Assembly (NCBI GenBank): GCA_949290445.1
Contig: CASERW010000002.1
Span: forward strand, 1 to 64,000
Direction of reading: 5' to 3'
Origin: Aeriscardovia aeriphila
GTDB lineage: Bacteria; Actinomycetota; Actinomycetes; Actinomycetales; Bifidobacteriaceae
DNA: 64,000 bases
Made by a program: the position numbers and the translations under genes. A model generated the notes under the pieces. It saw nothing but the letters and a program-made list of their open reading frames with translations, was not told the DNA's origin and made no database searches. This document shows positions 37,051 through 46,173 of the stretch, in pieces (position 1 is the stretch's first letter; each line of letters opens with the position of its first letter).

Positions 37051-38757
37051 ATGCGTATCGGTACCAGCCAGTCGATTGGCCTGATTGGCCTCTCCCCTTT
37101 TCTGGTGACAATTCAAACCTTCTTAAGCCCTGGTTTGCCCAGTATTTCCCTCATAGGATTACCAGACGCTTCCCTTGCAGAGTCGAAGGAACGAGTCAAA
37201 TCTGCGATTACCGCGTTGGGTGTTCGCTGGCCTCAAACTCGCATCGTGGTGAACCTTTCGCCGGCAAGTTTGCCTAAGCATGGTTCCACGCATGATTGTG
37301 CAATCGCTATCTCCCTTTTGGGGGCTATTGGTGTAGTTGACCCGATGAAGAACAAGGATGTTTTAGTTGTGGGAGAGCTGAACCTTGATGGCACTTTACT
37401 GCCTATTTCTGGTTTGCTTCCCATCTTGCTCTATGCCAAGCGCAAAGGCTTGCATACCGCGATTGTTCCCGAGGCTAACGCGGATGAAGCGCGCTTGGTC
37501 GATGGCATCAGCGTTCATACCGCTCGAAGTTTAGCCAATGTGGTTCAACTGTTGGGCGGTACTCTTCCTCGGCAGGAGTCTATCCCTCAATCAATATCCG
37601 CCCCTCTGCCCGTTTCCTTCTCTCATTCCTCTCCCTCTTCAGCACCTCCATCATCCTCTCACCCTGCGCAATCTTCTGCGGCTGCGTCCTCCGCTCACCT
37701 TGCGTACTCTTCTGCGGCTGCATCCTCCGCTCACCCTGCGCACTCTTGCGAACGCGCAGCTTCGCTGGATGCTGATTCACTGTCTGATTCACTACTCGGC
37801 ACCAACGCAGACGAGTGCGTCGATATGGCTGATGTTATCGGTCAACACAGTGCGAAACGAGCACTGGAAATCTGCGCCGCAGGCCACCATCACGCCCTTC
37901 TCTACGGTCCACCCGGAACCGGAAAAAGCATGCTCGCCCACCGTTTAACCAGCATCATGTCGCCCTTAGAGGAGCGTGAAAAATTGGAGGTTGCTTCCAT
38001 CCGCTCTGTCTGCGGCACACTTGCCCGCTACGGTGTCACCTCTGTTCCGCCTTTCGAAGCTCCGCATCACACGGTCAGTGTCGCCGCTATGGCAGGAGGA
38101 GGAACAGGAATTGCCCATCCGGGTGCGGTCACGAAAGCTCATGATGGCGTGCTGTTTTTGGACGAAGCTCCCGAGTTTTCTGCCCGTGCTCTGCAGGTGT
38201 TGCGGGAGCCTCTAGAAACCAGTGAGATTATTCTTTCTCGCTCCCAAGCTACTGCCGTCTACCCTGCTCACTTCTTACTACTCATGGCTGCAAACCCTTG
38301 CCCGTGTGGGAAAGGATGGGGTAACGCGCGTGATTGTACGTGTACCTCACAGCAGAGAAAACGCTATTTCGGTCGCCTTTCTGGCCCGCTGCTCGACCGC
38401 ATTGATATGCAGATTGAGGTTCCTCCAGTTCACCTGAGCATGAATAGCAGGGAGGAAAGTTCAGCGAGCATTCGTGCGCGGGTGATTCAGGCTCGTGGCG
38501 CCTACCGTGAATTATTCGGCACGTCCGATACCGCCACTCGCCCTCACCAGCGTGTGAAATGGCTGCGCGCGAGAACTTCCCGCGCCTGCCTCGCGCTCCT
38601 GTCCTCTGCCGTTGACAGAGGAACGCTCAGCTTGCGCGGCGCCGACCGTAGTTTGCGCGTTGCCTGGACGATTGCTCTACTCGATGGGCGCATGTCACCC
38701 AACCCCGAAAATGTCGCAGAAGCGATGAGCTTGCGTCCTCGCCACAACGTCGTCTAG
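37051..38757 (+). CDS. comM: ComM/YifB AAA+ helicase (Mg chelatase-like)
   Basis: ComM is a hexameric helicase that promotes branch migration during natural transformation. AAGGAGG precedes ATG 37051. The N-terminal ChlI-like domain (FLSPGLPSISLIGLPDASLAESKERV; VGELNLDG) spans ~1-170. An insert at 174-247 is Ser/Pro/Ala/His-rich with a 12-residue repeat. The AAA+ core has Walker A GPPGTGKS near 290, LFLDEAPEF and NPCPCG with a zinc-type Cys cluster (CTC). The arginine finger region LLDRIDMQIEVP and the C-terminal Mg-chelatase domain end the protein. It is followed by dprA. Confidence 0.94.
   Translation: MRIGTSQSIGLIGLSPFLVTIQTFLSPGLPSISLIGLPDASLAESKERVKSAITALGVRWPQTRIVVNLSPASLPKHGSTHDCAIAISLLGAIGVVDPMKNKDVLVVGELNLDGTLLPISGLLPILLYAKRKGLHTAIVPEANADEARLVDGISVHTARSLANVVQLLGGTLPRQESIPQSISAPLPVSFSHSSPSSAPPSSSHPAQSSAAASSAHLAYSSAAASSAHPAHSCERAASLDADSLSDSLLGTNADECVDMADVIGQHSAKRALEICAAGHHHALLYGPPGTGKSMLAHRLTSIMSPLEEREKLEVASIRSVCGTLARYGVTSVPPFEAPHHTVSVAAMAGGGTGIAHPGAVTKAHDGVLFLDEAPEFSARALQVLREPLETSEIILSRSQATAVYPAHFLLLMAANPCPCGKGWGNARDCTCTSQQRKRYFGRLSGPLLDRIDMQIEVPPVHLSMNSREESSASIRARVIQARGAYRELFGTSDTATRPHQRVKWLRARTSRACLALLSSAVDRGTLSLRGADRSLRVAWTIALLDGRMSPNPENVAEAMSLRPRHNVV
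37672..37743 (+). repeat. 36-bp in-frame tandem repeat within comM
   Basis: Two head-to-tail copies of a 36-bp unit (12 codons, giving SSAAASSAHxAx) with four base differences. The length keeps the frame, so copy number changes would only alter the linker. Confidence 0.85.
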
Positions 38758-38847
38758 CGCTGCAGTACTTCCCCTCTCAGGGTCCGAAACCACTTCTCTC
38801 ACCATCCCGGCCCCGCTATTTCCCACCCCTGTTACAAAAGGAATCAT

Positions 38848-40368
38848 ATGAACTCTCAATCAGCAAACACACATCATGTGCTCACACCCTCTGTGTCTTC
38901 TCTTTCCTCGCCTCCCTCCTCTCCGCAGGCCTTCTCCTCCTTGTCTTCGTCTTCTACGCCCGCGTCACCTACCACTGCGTCCAGCTCTCCTCCGAGCCTC
39001 TCAATTTCTGCCGCTCGTCAGCCCTCTCAGGAGATGTTGTGGGCTCAACTGAGCTATATCGCCAATGGTCCTAGCTCAGGGATGTCAGCACTGATCAGCA
39101 CTCACGGAGCACGAGAAACTTGGGATCGGCTTATTCATCTCTCCCAGCAGGAATCGGAGCAAGATTCGTGTGAGCAATTGGCTTCCCTGGTGATTTCTGC
39201 CCTGCAAAACCACATGTCCGACGATGATTCAGCGCACTCTTCACCACAACCGCCCGCTTCCTCTCGCTCCACCGCTTCCTCTCGCCCGTCCACTGTCTCT
39301 CGCTCCTCGGCACAATTGCGCGCCAACGTTGTTGCAACCGCACATACCTGGTATCGCAGGCTGCTCGAACTGCTCAGCTTCCCCGCTGACGTGCTTGAGA
39401 TGCGACTCACTGCCAATAAGCGCTTGCACATCCTCTACCCCGCTCATCCCTGTTGGCCAGCCGAGAAACTCGAACGCTTGCTACTACCCTCCTGCTCTTC
39501 CGTCATGCCAATCTGCTTGTGGGTCGAAGGCGATGCAAGCCTTCTCATTGAACCGCACATCAGTGGCATCGTGGGTTCTCGCCAAATGAGCGACTATGGC
39601 AAGCGCTGCACACAAGAGGTGACTCGAGCCTGCTATAACGCCGGTTCTGTGGTCATCACTGGTGGAGCTTTCGGTGTCGACGCGCAGGCGAATGCCACCG
39701 CTTTGAGCATGAACCAGCCCAGCATTGCCATGATGGCTGGTGGCTTGGCAAACCCCACTCCCAGCGCTAATAAGCCTTTATTCTCCGAGATTGTCAGTAC
39801 GGGTGGAGCACTGGTGAGTGAGGTGCCACCCTACAGTGTTCCCTTCTCTTCTCGCTTCTTGGAGAGAAACCGGATTATTGCAGCCTTGAGTGATGTTCTC
39901 ATCGTTGCACAAGCGCGCTACCGTTCAGGTGCGTTAAATACAGCTCGTTGGGCTGAAGAAATGTATCGTCCAGTTCTGGCAATTCCGGGGAATATTGATG
40001 AGCCGAGTAATGCAGGCTGCAATCGCCTCCTGCGCTCTCAAAAGGCGACCATTGTCACGGATATCAGCGATCTGAGTGGTTTCTTGAGCCCTACACTGAG
40101 TTTGAACCTGAGCAAGCCCAACCCTGATGCTCCCACTTCTGAACATGCTGCCTCTCGCACTGACAAGCACGCCCCTGAGCCTCTCAGCCTCGAAGAAGAG
40201 ATTCTCCACCTCACCGCTCGGCAAGGAAAAACGGTAGATGAGTTAGTCAGCAAGCTGCAACCGCGCTATCTTGCTCGCGAAGTGAGCCAAAGCATGGGTC
40301 TGCTCGAAGCACAAGGCCATCTCATTCGCCTTCCTACCGGAAAATTTGTACATGCCCAGCACCCATAA
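38848..40368 (+). CDS. dprA: DNA processing protein DprA
   Basis: DprA binds incoming single-stranded DNA and loads RecA during transformation. AAAAGGAATCAT precedes ATG 38848. The 506-residue protein starts with a long Ser/Pro-rich segment. A second Ser-rich insert lies at about 130-160. The Rossmann core carries GIVGSRQMSDYGKRC, VVITGGAFGVDAQANATAL, MAGGLANPTPSANKPLF and SRFLERNRIIAALSDVLIVAQA with the conserved Arg-Asn-Arg, then PGNIDEPSNAGCNRLL. A C-terminal winged helix (EEEILHLTARQGKTVDELV) ends it. The gene lies 90 bases after comM on the same strand. Confidence 0.95.
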   Translation: MNSQSANTHHVLTPSVSSLSSPPSSPQAFSSLSSSSTPASPTTASSSPPSLSISAARQPSQEMLWAQLSYIANGPSSGMSALISTHGARETWDRLIHLSQQESEQDSCEQLASLVISALQNHMSDDDSAHSSPQPPASSRSTASSRPSTVSRSSAQLRANVVATAHTWYRRLLELLSFPADVLEMRLTANKRLHILYPAHPCWPAEKLERLLLPSCSSVMPICLWVEGDASLLIEPHISGIVGSRQMSDYGKRCTQEVTRACYNAGSVVITGGAFGVDAQANATALSMNQPSIAMMAGGLANPTPSANKPLFSEIVSTGGALVSEVPPYSVPFSSRFLERNRIIAALSDVLIVAQARYRSGALNTARWAEEMYRPVLAIPGNIDEPSNAGCNRLLRSQKATIVTDISDLSGFLSPTLSLNLSKPNPDAPTSEHAASRTDKHAPEPLSLEEEILHLTARQGKTVDELVSKLQPRYLAREVSQSMGLLEAQGHLIRLPTGKFVHAQHP

Positions 40369-40437
40369 GCCACGAGAGATGAAAAATACTGGTTTTCGCT
40401 GAGCGTGTGTTGGAGTGTGCACGGTAGAGTAAAAGGC

Positions 40438-41634
40438 GTGAATAGTGATGAGTACGAGAGCATCTCCCGCAGTTGGGAGTTTATCGAGCGACAAGTGGAA
40501 TCACACCAGTCGCGCGAGCTTTCCCGCATGCGCCGTCTGGCGAAGCGCGCAGGAGTGTCTTTAAGCTCTACCAGCCAAACTCGTTTCATCACTTTCCTCG
40601 CCCAGCTTCTCCACGCTCGTCATGTTGTTCTTATTGGCGACGGATTAGCAATGGAGGCTGTTTCTCTTCTGCCGGTTCTTCCTGCTCAGGGCAGCTTGGT
40701 TGTCGTGGATCAAGACCTTCACGGCATTAGCTTCATTCGTGATTATTTTGCCCACCAGTCCAGCCAGGTGAAGGCGAAAGCTTTTAGTGCAACAGTGAGC
40801 ACGTACTTGTCTCACTTGAACACGGCTAGTTACGACATGATTGTTGTGTCGGGTAGTGCGATGAATTATCGTGCTGCGCGCCTTCATGCTCGCGAATTGT
40901 TAAGCGCTCATGGCGTGTTGATTTATACCAACGTGCTGGGAACTGCTCATCAGCCGCGTTTCGGCGTGACTAACCCTGCTGACCGCAGTGCAAAAACGGT
41001 GGAATTGCGCAAAGTACTGTCCAGTGCTGACAGCGATGCTAATCTTGATTCCTCCCTGCTCTCTATTGGTACAGGGTTGCTCATCTGCTCGAATCGTTCG
41101 GTTCCGAAGCCCGCCGAGCTCAAGGAGACTCTCGACCACGAGCATGCTGTTGTCACGCCAGTTCAGGCTCAAGCCCAACATCAGGCGAGTCAAGCAGTGA
41201 TTGAGAAGGCTCGCGCTCTGCACCACCTCGACGAAATACTCTTCGCCCAGCAGGAAGGTTCTGCTATCACGGCCCAGCCTAGTGAAGAAACGCAGATTCT
41301 CTCCCCTGCTTCTGAGGATTCACGCTTAGCATCGCGTCATTCTCATACGGCAAGTGCTCAAGAGGCCGCTACCGCACGCTATGAAACAGTGCCTGCAGAT
41401 GCTGACACGTCTGGCGAATTTGAGGAAGTTTCGGGCCCGATGAGCGAAGATGACGCTGAACACACCTCTGCTGAACACAGTTCGACTAAACGCACATCGA
41501 CTGAGTACACTTCGGAAGCGCAAGAACCAGATGAGCAGACGCGCTCGATTGACTCGCTGACTTTTGTCACCACACAGGAACTGCTCAAACAAAAAAGGAG
41601 AGCACAGCACCCGTCCGATGCTGCACTCTCCTAA
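40438..41634 (+). CDS. O-methyltransferase-like protein with disordered tail
   Basis: A 398-residue protein starting at GTG 40438 (AAAAGG upstream; frame open to 40405). The N-terminal ~210 residues resemble class I SAM-dependent O-methyltransferases. A helical lead-in EFIERQVESHQSRELSRMRRLAKRAGVS precedes a glycine-containing strand-loop VVLIGDGLAMEAVSLLP, an acidic strand end VVVDQD and IVVSGSAMNYRAARLHARELLSAHGVLIYTN. The canonical GxGxG is degenerate (GDGLA), so activity is uncertain. The last ~180 residues are Ser/Thr/Glu/Gln-rich and low complexity. The 3' end contains the terminator of the opposing SDR gene. Confidence 0.7.
   Translation: MNSDEYESISRSWEFIERQVESHQSRELSRMRRLAKRAGVSLSSTSQTRFITFLAQLLHARHVVLIGDGLAMEAVSLLPVLPAQGSLVVVDQDLHGISFIRDYFAHQSSQVKAKAFSATVSTYLSHLNTASYDMIVVSGSAMNYRAARLHARELLSAHGVLIYTNVLGTAHQPRFGVTNPADRSAKTVELRKVLSSADSDANLDSSLLSIGTGLLICSNRSVPKPAELKETLDHEHAVVTPVQAQAQHQASQAVIEKARALHHLDEILFAQQEGSAITAQPSEETQILSPASEDSRLASRHSHTASAQEAATARYETVPADADTSGEFEEVSGPMSEDDAEHTSAEHSSTKRTSTEYTSEAQEPDEQTRSIDSLTFVTTQELLKQKRRAQHPSDAALS
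41591..41631 (-). terminator. Terminator of the SDR gene, inside the opposing gene's 3' end
   Basis: GGAGAG/CTCTCC plus CAGCA/TGCTG pairing, followed on the minus strand by TTTTTTG. Confidence 0.75.
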
Positions 41635-41699
41635 CAACTCAGCCTTAGCAAAATCTGGCCGCAGCCGATCGCACGGTGTCTACCATGCACAGGCAATGA

Positions 41700-42389
41700 T
41701 CACACATAGTTGCGGTCGATGCGGATATCCGACACTGTCAAGTTTGCCTCGTTAACCAGGTTGAAGAGCAGAACTTCAGCGAGATCATGCGCATTCATGA
41801 AAGTGTGCTGCTTCTCCACGGACACATAGTCGTGGCTTTCCTTGTAGAACGGGGTGTCAATACCACCAGGGTAAATACCCACCACGAGCACAGAAGTGCC
41901 CTTGTAGGCGGCCTTCAAGCTCTCGGTGTAGCCCTTCTCGCCCCACTTGGCAGCGCAGTATACCGACTCGTTCGCATTACCGCGGGTTGCAGCCGTGCTC
42001 ATCACGTTGGCAATCTTGAGGTTTTTCTCCTCATCAGCCTTCAAAGTGGCCACGCTGAAGAGCATCATGCCCTTCAAACCCTTGAGGGTCTTGTCCATAT
42101 CTGCGCCCACGTAAGCGGTAGGAGCCTTGAAGGAAGGCTGACCAGCGTTGTTAATCAGCAAGTCAATATGGCCTAGCTCGTGAGCCTTCGTGACAGCAGA
42201 ATTGACGAATTCTTCATCGCTGATATCGCCAACGAGTGGCAGGTACTTCTCACCCCACTTTTCGGCGAGTTCCTGCTGCTTGGCAGCGTTGAAATCGACG
42301 CCAGCAACCGTCCAACCGCGCTCGATCAGCCCGGCGGTCAGCTCGTAGCCCAGACCGTTGGCAGTGCCAGTAACCAGTGCGAGTGGCAT
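41700..42389 (-). CDS. Short-chain dehydrogenase/reductase
   Basis: A 229-residue NAD(P)-dependent oxidoreductase of the classical SDR fold. The cofactor loop TGTANGLG is at residue 7, and the acidic VDFN end of strand two suggests NAD preference. DLLINNAGQPSF and a catalytic Tyr-Lys pair in YCAAKWGEKG follow, with Ser/Thr in MSTAATRG upstream, and PGGIDTPF after the active site. GAGGAGATG lies before the ATG. The substrate is unknown and there is no operon partner. Confidence 0.92.
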   Translation of the reverse strand: MPLALVTGTANGLGYELTAGLIERGWTVAGVDFNAAKQQELAEKWGEKYLPLVGDISDEEFVNSAVTKAHELGHIDLLINNAGQPSFKAPTAYVGADMDKTLKGLKGMMLFSVATLKADEEKNLKIANVMSTAATRGNANESVYCAAKWGEKGYTESLKAAYKGTSVLVVGIYPGGIDTPFYKESHDYVSVEKQHTFMNAHDLAEVLLFNLVNEANLTVSDIRIDRNYV

Positions 42390-42658
42390 ACGCCATCTCC
42401 TCTCACGTTCAATAACTTCTAGAGTTTCAGTAACTTCAATAGCTTCAGTAACCGTATAACTTCAATAGCTTCAGTACCTGTACAGCCTCTGTCACTTGAA
42501 TACTTCAGCTCGCTCTTTACTTTCCTGTTCCCTAGTGCCAGCTTTGAAGTTGCACGTGACATTTCATTGAGAGATTAAAGTGCATTCCAGCATCTGCTGC
42601 TCGACACACCGTTCCCACTACTTGTGAGCTCTCAGCGCACACTCACCGTTCAGGCGCC
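42390..42658. repeat. Spacer with 20-bp direct repeats
   Basis: An exact 20-bp sequence beginning TAACTTCAATAGC occurs at 42431-42450 and 42457-42476, with shorter degenerate copies (AACTTC, GTTTCAGTAAC) on either side. The remaining part to 42658 shows no gene or structured RNA. Confidence 0.8.
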
Positions 42659-43426
42659 CTACTGTTCGCACGCCCAATCCACCGCCTGCTGAGGGTCGTC
42701 AGTCACGCGAATCAAGTCGAGGTCGGAAGCAGAAATCATGTGCGCTTCCAACGCCGTCGTCCTCACCCAATCGAGCAAACCCTGCCAGTAGCGCGAGCCG
42801 ACCAGAACGACAGGCGAGCGGCGCGTCTTATGTGTTTGACTCAGCGTGAGCATCTCAAACATTTCATCGAGGGTACCGAAGCCGCCGGGTGTGACGATCA
42901 AGCCGCGGGCATACTTGGCAAACATCACCTTGCGCACAAAGAAGTATTGGAATTTCAACCCGAGATTAACATACTGGTTTAATTCCTTTTCGTGCGGCAG
43001 CTCAATACCCAAGCCCACTGATACGCCTCCGGCCAGCGCTGCTCCCTTATTGGCAGCTTCCATGCAGCCGGGACCACCTCCGGTGATCACTCCCATACCG
43101 CGTTCAGCCAATGTGCGTCCAATCTGTTCGCACAGTTCATACACCTCATCACCCGGCTTGGTTCGAGCGGAGCCAAAAACGGCAACGGCAGGGCCAAGTT
43201 CGGCGAGAGTGGAAAAGCCGTCGACGAACTCCGACTGAATTTTGAGCACTCGCCACGGGTCTTCATGAAGCCAGTTTGTTGATGATTCTTCTCCCAGAAG
43301 CCTACTGGTTGCGGTTTCGTGAGGAATCATGCGTCCGCGCATGAGCACAGGGCCTGCGTAATAGGTTTCACCCATGCTGTTTTGCGCGGCATCACGCTGG
43401 GGAGAAGAGTTATTTACTGCGTCCAT
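42659..43426 (-). CDS. LOG family protein (TIGR00730, lysine decarboxylase-like)
   Basis: A Rossmann-fold protein of the LOG group, whose characterised members are nucleoside 5'-monophosphate phosphoribohydrolases that make cytokinin-type bases. The motif PGGFGTLDEMFE is present with its catalytic Glu, and ITGGGPGCMEAANKGA forms the nucleotide loop. GIELPHE and the FFVRKVMFAKYA helix match the family. I start at 43426 (MDAVNNSS); the frame is open to 43507 and other starts are possible. The 255-residue length is usual for the actinobacterial form. The role in bacteria is not settled. Confidence 0.9.
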   Translation of the reverse strand: MDAVNNSSPQRDAAQNSMGETYYAGPVLMRGRMIPHETATSRLLGEESSTNWLHEDPWRVLKIQSEFVDGFSTLAELGPAVAVFGSARTKPGDEVYELCEQIGRTLAERGMGVITGGGPGCMEAANKGAALAGGVSVGLGIELPHEKELNQYVNLGLKFQYFFVRKVMFAKYARGLIVTPGGFGTLDEMFEMLTLSQTHKTRRSPVVLVGSRYWQGLLDWVRTTALEAHMISASDLDLIRVTDDPQQAVDWACEQ

Positions 43427-43609
43427 AGCCCCCTCATTTCCTTGACTCATTTCGTTGAGCAGAAAGCGACATACTTCTTTCATACTAGCGAAACAAAGAG
43501 CTTGCACGCGAGTCGCACGAGCGGCGCACCAGCCCCGCGCACACTAATTCCGTGCACACGATCAGCACGTAAGCTCACGCGCCCGTGCGCAGTAAGCGAG
43601 CACGATCGG

Positions 43610-45088
43610 CTACTGCTGCCAGCGCTGCTTGGGGTGGCGCGATTGAATCGTCAACACCACAGCGGCGACAACAGCGGAGAGGACGGAGCCCAACAGCACT
43701 GCTAATCTTGATTCCTCCACCAAAATAGGGTGAGAGAAGGCGAGCGAGGCGATGAGGAAGGACACCGTAAAGCCAATTCCGCACGCGCACGCCATGCCAA
43801 TCATGTCGCGAATTTTCAGGCCACCAGCAAGCTCCAAATTGAACAGGTGCACGGAAATCCACGAGGCGACCATCACGCCCAGAGGCTTGCCAATGACGAG
43901 TGCCAAAACAATGCCGAGCACGATCGGGGAAATGAGCACCGACCAGTTCATGCCGTCAAACGGGATGGCCGTGGCGAACAGGGCGAAAAGCGGGACGGCG
44001 AAGAGCGCGGAAATCGGGTTCAAACGAGTGGCCCAGCGGTGAGCGCGCGTCGTCCTCTCCCCATGCATGCGCTTGCTTGGCACAAGAAGGCCGAAGATCA
44101 CGCCAGAAAGGGTGGGGTGAATTCCCGCTTCGAAAGTCATCGACCACATCACTATGCCGAGCAGCGCGACCAGCGGCCACGGCACCTTCTTGAGGCGCGA
44201 CATCCACGCCCACAGCAGTGCGCACGCACCCATGAGCACGAACCAATACCACTGGTTCACCGAAGTGAACAGGAAGGCGATGAGCAAAATACCGAGCAGG
44301 TCGTCCACCGTGGCCAGAGTGAGCAGGAAGCCACGAATCTCGGAGGGCAGGCCCTTCGAAAAGATTGCCAGAACGGCGAGAGAAAACGCGATATCGGTAG
44401 CCGTCGGAACAGCCCAGCCACTTAACGCCTGTGGGTTGAGCGCGGTGGCGTCACCGGCAGCTTTCATCAGCGAGACCACAGTGAGATAGACGATGGGTGG
44501 CGCGACCATTCCGCCCACTGCGGCGATCATCGGCACGGCAGCGCGCTTGGGGTTGGACAGCGAGCCGTGGGTGAGCTCTTGCTTGAGCTCGAGGCCGACG
44601 ACGAGGAAGAACAGGGTCAGCACGCCGTCTTGCACCCAGTCAGCGATGTCGAGGCGAATGTTGGTGAACGGCACGTTGATGACAAACTCGCGCAGGTGCT
44701 CGAAGGCTGGGCCGATGACCGGAAGATTAGCAATGAGCAATCCTGCAGCCGCGAAGCAGAGCATGATGATGCCTGCGATGCGGTCGGAGTTAGCCCAGTG
44801 CGTGAGCGTTTTGCCAAACTGCGACTGGCGAGTTTTCTTCGTCTGACGACGCTTGCGAGGTGCGCGAGCCTGAGCAGATGCAGATGACGGCTTGCGCGTT
44901 GAAGAAGTTGGTGCTTCAGCGGCTTCATCCTTCAGGCGCTGCTGATGGGCGGCATAGCTCACCTGGTCGGTCACGTCGATCATGTCAACGCTTCCGACGC
45001 GATGGGCACGACGAGTGCGAAAACGCGCTTGACCCTTTCCACGCCCGCGCTCAACCTTCGCATTCTCCTCGCTCACCTTTTTCGCCAC
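43610..45088 (-). CDS. nhaA: Na+/H+ antiporter NhaA
   Basis: An integral membrane antiporter that expels sodium in exchange for protons. GTG 45088 has AAGGACGAC upstream. After an unusually long basic N-terminus of ~95 residues (Arg/Lys/Ser-rich) the NhaA core begins at HWANSDRIAGIIMLCFAAAGLLIAN. The ion-binding Asp pair lies in LATVDDLLGI, and ATDIAFSLAVLA and LKQELTHGSLS are typical. About eleven helices follow. The gene is transcribed away from DUF1801 and toward the LOG gene, with a 183-base spacer after it that holds no gene. Confidence 0.95.
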   Translation of the reverse strand: MAKKVSEENAKVERGRGKGQARFRTRRAHRVGSVDMIDVTDQVSYAAHQQRLKDEAAEAPTSSTRKPSSASAQARAPRKRRQTKKTRQSQFGKTLTHWANSDRIAGIIMLCFAAAGLLIANLPVIGPAFEHLREFVINVPFTNIRLDIADWVQDGVLTLFFLVVGLELKQELTHGSLSNPKRAAVPMIAAVGGMVAPPIVYLTVVSLMKAAGDATALNPQALSGWAVPTATDIAFSLAVLAIFSKGLPSEIRGFLLTLATVDDLLGILLIAFLFTSVNQWYWFVLMGACALLWAWMSRLKKVPWPLVALLGIVMWSMTFEAGIHPTLSGVIFGLLVPSKRMHGERTTRAHRWATRLNPISALFAVPLFALFATAIPFDGMNWSVLISPIVLGIVLALVIGKPLGVMVASWISVHLFNLELAGGLKIRDMIGMACACGIGFTVSFLIASLAFSHPILVEESRLAVLLGSVLSAVVAAVVLTIQSRHPKQRWQQ

Positions 45089-45212
45089 GTCGTCCTTCTT
45101 TCTTCCGTCCTCACAACTGTGAGAGGCAACACGCCTGCCTGCATCTATTTAGCCTTGCTTGCAACCTTCGCCGCTTTTGCCGCTTTCCTTTCATCAGCAG
45201 ATCGGCGGTTAC

Positions 45213-45686
45213 CTACCACCTTGTCACGCAACTCTTGTGGCAGTCGCCAAGATCACGAAACTCACGATGATCCCAGAAACTGGTAATCTCGCGCTTATCC
45301 TCCAGGGTTTCGCTCACGATGCGCTCGAGCAAGGCATAGTCAAACGACTTGTCAAAAGGCTGCTGGTACGTTTTGGTGCCGTGCTTAATTTTCTTGGTGC
45401 TAATCTCGCCCAACACCCTCATAAACGCCCTCGGCTCCGGGCCTATATTGATGTGATGCGTCGCAACGGTGAAGCCGATGATGAAGGTGCCGTGATGCAA
45501 AAACATCGGCTGGTTCCACTTGATGACGGGCTCGAGCTGCGGGAACTTCTCGAGCAGCCAGTCGCAGAGCTCAATGAATTGCTCACGGTGCTCATCGTTG
45601 GAAATCGCATCAAAATAAGGAGCGAGTGGGCTCAAGTCGAATTTCTTGAGATTATCACTGCGCTGCGAATCGGGAGCAGTGGCCAT
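45213..45686 (-). CDS. DUF1801 / YdhG-like protein
   Basis: A small soluble protein of the DUF1801 family (157 residues), sometimes called iron-chaperone-like by analogy with frataxin-type folds. Family features are FDLSPLAPYFDAI, EPVIKWNQPMFLHHGTFIIGF and the VATHHINIGPEPRAFMR strand. Second ATG 45686 is preferred because GAAGGAG is better spaced. A one-mismatch window repeat (45649-45658) overlaps its beginning. The molecular function is unknown. Confidence 0.85.
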   Translation of the reverse strand: MATAPDSQRSDNLKKFDLSPLAPYFDAISNDEHREQFIELCDWLLEKFPQLEPVIKWNQPMFLHHGTFIIGFTVATHHINIGPEPRAFMRVLGEISTKKIKHGTKTYQQPFDKSFDYALLERIVSETLEDKREITSFWDHREFRDLGDCHKSCVTRW

Positions 45687-45721
45687 CATTTCTCCTTCAG
45701 CGGACTTCTCCTGATATTGGA

Positions 45722-45755
45722 AAAGGCCTTGGGACTATGCAGTTCCAAGGCCTTT
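45722..45755 (-). terminator. Terminator after tRNA-Arg
   Basis: An 11-bp stem AAAGGCCTTGG/CCAAGGCCTTT with a 12-base loop directly follows the tRNA on the minus strand, ending in TTTT. Confidence 0.85.
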
Positions 45756-45757
45756 GG

Positions 45758-45831
45758 TGCGCGAGACAGGATTCGAACCTGCAACCTTCTGATCCGTAGT
45801 CAGATGCTCTAATCCGTTGGGCTACTCGCGC
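45758..45831 (-). tRNA. tRNA-Arg (anticodon ACG)
   Basis: A 74-nt tRNA on the minus strand. The acceptor GCGCGAG pairs with CTCGCGC. The D-arm GCCCAACGGATTAGAGC is followed by the anticodon stem TCTGA/TCAGA with loop CTACGGA, giving anticodon ACG (deaminated to ICG, reading CGU, CGC and CGA). The T-arm GCAGGTTCGAATCCTGT is standard. CCA is not encoded. Confidence 0.96.
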
Positions 45832-46173
45832 AACATCACCGTCAGCCCGGAAGAACCGAACCTCAAGCAACGAATGATTACTTTACACCATCTCAGCTTT
45901 CGCGCAAGCCCTTTCGGCGTTTTCCTCTTATTTGAGGCGTGTCTCACACCGCAAAACAGAGTCGTAGAGCCGAAAGGCGAGGGTCAAAGGACTGATAATC
46001 TGGGGAAATTTCTTGGCCACCGGCGTGTCATACAAGAAAGGGAGCAGAACCACAAGCCCCACTCCCCTCGTACGCTGGAACGGTTGTCAATCGCGCATTA
46101 CCTCGATCGCGTCACACCAGGTCAGCATCACGCCACCGTCACGACAGAATGCCTCTGCAACATCCCGCCCACA
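45832..46173. other. 342-base spacer without a supported gene
   Basis: This holds the presumed tRNA-Arg promoter side, a perfect CTGATAATCT at 45992-46001, and otherwise unstructured sequence. Open frames here are short shadows or lack ribosome binding sites. Confidence 0.6.
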
